DNA from: Actinomycetota bacterium
GTDB taxonomy: Bacteria > Actinomycetota > Actinomycetes > S36-B12
Assembly: GCA_010029945.1 (NCBI GenBank)
Contig: RGQW01000062.1
Span: 1-8,970 of the forward strand
DNA: 8,970 nucleotides
Reading direction: 5' to 3'
Part shown: positions 7,656 through 8,970 of the stretch, piece by piece
Numbering within the stretch: position 1 is the stretch's first letter
Layout of the letters: each line of letters begins with the position of its first letter
Position numbers and translations under genes: made by a program
Notes under the pieces: model-generated
What the model was told of the DNA's origin: nothing
The model's input: only the letters and a program-made list of their open reading frames with translations
Databases searched by the model: none

Positions 7656-7907
7656 CACAAAGAGCAAGGCCCCTCGAAGTATGAGTTCGAGGGGCCTTGC
7701 CATGAAAGTTCCCGGCTGCCGCCCGGTTTCCCGGGGCCTTCGCGGTGTGTGCAGTCCGCGTGGCTCGCCCTGCGTCTCCGCAGCGCCTTCAGCTCGTTTC
7801 CTTTCCCGACCCGCTCCCTGCCACCATCCCCGCCAGCACTCGGGGACTTCCGGGTCTAGCCCGGTAGGCCGCTAGTTTTCGGACCGTCCCGCACCTTGCG
7901 GTGCGTT
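7656..7907 (-). ncRNA. putative structured small RNA between tgt and oleD, family unknown
   Basis: No convincing protein reading frame covers this interval, yet it is dense in perfect stems. In minus-strand sense, from 5' to 3': a 6-bp stem capped by GCAA (7905-7890); CTAGC/GCTAG (7875-7856); CGGGTC/GACCCG arms (7808-7813 with 7851-7856) enclosing GGGGA/TCCCC (7827-7831 with 7842-7846); a 5-bp stem capped by GAGA (7783-7770); CGCGG/CCGCG (7760-7741); a 5-bp stem capped by GAAA (7735-7722); then a 15-bp terminator stem. Three GNRA tetraloops appear only when read on the minus strand. A promoter ends just upstream of the first hairpin. The expected transcript is about 250 nt. It lacks the conserved cores I know for RNase P RNA, tmRNA and SRP RNA. 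An Ms1/6S-like RNA is one untested option. Confidence 0.55.
7664..7700 (-). terminator. strong intrinsic terminator, 15-bp perfect stem
   Basis: GCAAGGCCCCTCGAA (7664-7678) and TTCGAGGGGCCTTGC (7686-7700) form a perfect 15-bp stem with a 7-base loop. On the minus strand the stem is followed by TCTTTGT, a T-rich tail; on the plus strand it is followed by CATGAAAG with no T-run. It therefore fits best as the end of a minus-strand transcript. It may also stop plus-strand ole transcripts, lying 48 bp past the oleD stop. Confidence 0.8.
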
Positions 7908-7913
7908 GGGAGA

Positions 7914-7943
7914 TTTCTAACAGGCGTTGGCAAGGCGACACAA
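7914..7943 (-). promoter_or_regulatory. candidate extended -10 promoter for the minus-strand RNA
   Basis: Read on the minus strand: TTGTGT (7943-7938) as -35, an 18-base spacer, and TAGAAA (7919-7914) as -10, preceded by TGT, which makes an extended -10 (TGnTA). Transcription would start near 7907, two bases before the first GNRA-capped hairpin. The -35 is imperfect and TAGAAA lacks the final T, so this is moderate evidence at best. Confidence 0.4.
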
Positions 7944-8053
7944 GCGGTTCACCAAAAATTTTTTCGTCAATCTAGACACACTCGTCACACAAATTTTCCT
8001 GTGCAACTTCCTCCACTCTGGTCTACCGAATCGGGCCGGGTCGGCGTTCCCGA
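7944..8053. other. non-coding upstream region of tgt with an A/T tract
   Basis: No gene is seen. A run of five A then six T (about 7954-7964) stands out in otherwise GC-rich DNA and could be intrinsically bent or an UP-like element for the divergent promoters. The stretch around 7968-8000 is also comparatively A/T-rich. No riboswitch or clear operator was recognised. Confidence 0.3.
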
Positions 8054-8059
8054 TACCGT
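8054..8059 (+). promoter_or_regulatory. tgt: candidate -10 box for a leaderless tgt message
   Basis: TACCGT fits TANNNT and ends 6 bases before the GTG at 8066. There is no Shine-Dalgarno site in the preceding bases. A transcript starting at or beside the GTG would be leaderless, which is common in actinobacteria. No clear -35 was seen. Confidence 0.35.
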
Positions 8060-8065
8060 TCCTCG

Positions 8066-8970
8066 GTGACCGATTTCGGGTTCGACGTGGTGGCCCGGAT
8101 GGATGACGATCATTCGCTCCCAGAAAGGCAGCTTGGTCGCAGCGGCGTCATCACCACACCTCACGGTCAGATCCGAACTCCCGCGTTCATTCCTGTCGGC
8201 ACCAAAGCCACGGTGAAGACCGTGCTACCGGAATCCATGCGTGACCTGGGAGCTCAAGCGGTGCTCGCCAACGCCTACCACCTCTACCTGCAGCCCGGTG
8301 CGGACATCGTGGAGGCGGCAGGGGGCTTGGGTGCCTTCATGAACTGGCCCGGTCCGACGTTCACCGACAGTGGCGGGTTTCAGGTGCTCTCGCTCGGCGT
8401 CGGATTTAAGAAGGTTCTCGCCATGGACGTCAGCGACCGTACGGTCGACGATGTTGTCGCACCGGGTAAGGACCGACTCGCTCACGTGGATGACGACGGA
8501 GTGACCTTCACCTCACACCTCGACGGGTCTCGCCATCGCTTCACGGCCGAAGTCTCGATGCAGGTGCAGCATGCCCTCGGGGCCGACATCATCTTCGCGT
8601 TCGACGAGTGCACCACGCTGATGAATTCCCGCGACTATCAACAGGTGGCGATGCGCCGAACTCTCGAATGGGCTCAGCGGTGCATCGCGGAGCATCGACG
8701 GATCACCGCCGATCGACCGGAGCGGGCCTATCAGGCTCTCTTCGGCGTCATCCAGGGCGCGCAGTACGAGGACCTGCGCCGCCAGGCCGCCTCAGATATC
8801 GCCGCATTGCCGTTCGACGGGTTCGGCATCGGTGGTGCCATCGAGAAAGAGCGGATGGCAGACATCGTGCGTTGGGTGTGCGAGGAATTGCCCGAAGGAA
8901 AGCCGCGTCACCTTCTGGGCATCGGTGAGCCGCAGGATTTCTTCACGGCTATTGCCTCCGGTGCCGACAC
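8066..8970 (+). CDS. tgt: queuine/preQ1 tRNA-guanine transglycosylase, 3' end cut by window
   Basis: The first 301 residues of Tgt, a zinc enzyme that exchanges guanine 34 in the anticodons of Asp, Asn, His and Tyr tRNAs for the queuosine precursor base. Seen: GTKATVKTV (45-53), ANAYHLYLQPG (68-78), catalytic-pocket Asp101 in FTDSGGFQ, Asp180 in AFDECT, substrate-binding FGVIQG (226-231), GFGIGGA (252-258) and GIGEPQD (285-291). The nucleophilic Asp and the C-terminal zinc cysteines lie beyond the window. The segment GVGFKKVLAMDVSDRTVDD (111-129) is longer than in the Zymomonas-type enzyme, a feature I associate with actinobacterial Tgt. GTG 8066 is chosen because it precedes the conserved start of the fold and has a -10-like box 6 bases upstream; ATG 8099 would be shorter with only a weak GGTGG before it. 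The upstream gap argues against cotranscription with ole. Confidence 0.95.
   Translation, partial: MTDFGFDVVARMDDDHSLPERQLGRSGVITTPHGQIRTPAFIPVGTKATVKTVLPESMRDLGAQAVLANAYHLYLQPGADIVEAAGGLGAFMNWPGPTFTDSGGFQVLSLGVGFKKVLAMDVSDRTVDDVVAPGKDRLAHVDDDGVTFTSHLDGSRHRFTAEVSMQVQHALGADIIFAFDECTTLMNSRDYQQVAMRRTLEWAQRCIAEHRRITADRPERAYQALFGVIQGAQYEDLRRQAASDIAALPFDGFGIGGAIEKERMADIVRWVCEELPEGKPRHLLGIGEPQDFFTAIASGAD

Noticed and set aside
6080..7660. Long minus-strand open frame of 526 codons opposite oleBC and oleD
   Set aside because: It is antisense to two genes with clear catalytic motifs. Long antisense frames are common in GC-rich codon-biased DNA and the translation is Arg/His/Pro-rich without domains.
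7681..7875. Open frame of 64 codons downstream of oleD
   Set aside because: It starts inside the loop of the terminator hairpin and runs through the paired segments of the candidate RNA. The translation matches nothing I recognise and there is no ribosome binding site.
7656..7907. RNase P RNA, tmRNA, SRP RNA or a cobalamin/c-di-AMP riboswitch
   Set aside because: The conserved core sequences I know for these classes are not visible. The element also ends in a terminator before any gene in its own orientation, which argues against a simple riboswitch.

Overview
The window is chromosomal DNA from a high-GC actinobacterium. Codons strongly prefer G or C at the third position, GTG starts are used, and the PAC2 protein and actinobacterial-type Tgt fit this. 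A member of the Mycobacteriales (Rhodococcus/Gordonia/Dietzia-like) is my best guess, but genus is inference. No mobile element, CRISPR array, tRNA or rRNA gene was seen.

Layout: (1) 69-1022 (+), a PAC2-family protein. (2) 1060-2601 (-), convergent with it, a secreted alpha/beta hydrolase of the TAP-like (tripeptidyl aminopeptidase) family. (3) 2602-2766, a short divergent intergenic region with three 12-bp tandem repeats and an overlapping inverted repeat. (4) 2767-7615 (+), a tightly packed three-gene operon, oleA - oleBC (natural fusion) - oleD. Both junctions are stop/start overlaps. (5) 7616-8065, about 450 bp without a protein gene. Most of it looks like a structured RNA on the minus strand, with an extended -10 promoter, three GNRA-capped hairpins and a perfect 15-bp terminator stem followed by a T-rich tail on that strand only. 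(6) 8066 to the window end (+), tgt, truncated by the window edge just before its expected nucleophile.

The ole operon carries a complete head-to-head long-chain olefin pathway. OleA condenses two fatty acyl-CoAs to a beta-keto acid. OleD reduces it to a beta-hydroxy acid. The OleC half of OleBC uses ATP to close a cis-beta-lactone, and the OleB half decarboxylates the lactone to a cis-olefin with an internal double bond. All main catalytic residues are visible, so the pathway looks intact. The pathway is described in the literature, including OleBC fusions in actinobacteria. The least explained item is the candidate minus-strand RNA between oleD and tgt, which I cannot assign to a known family by eye.
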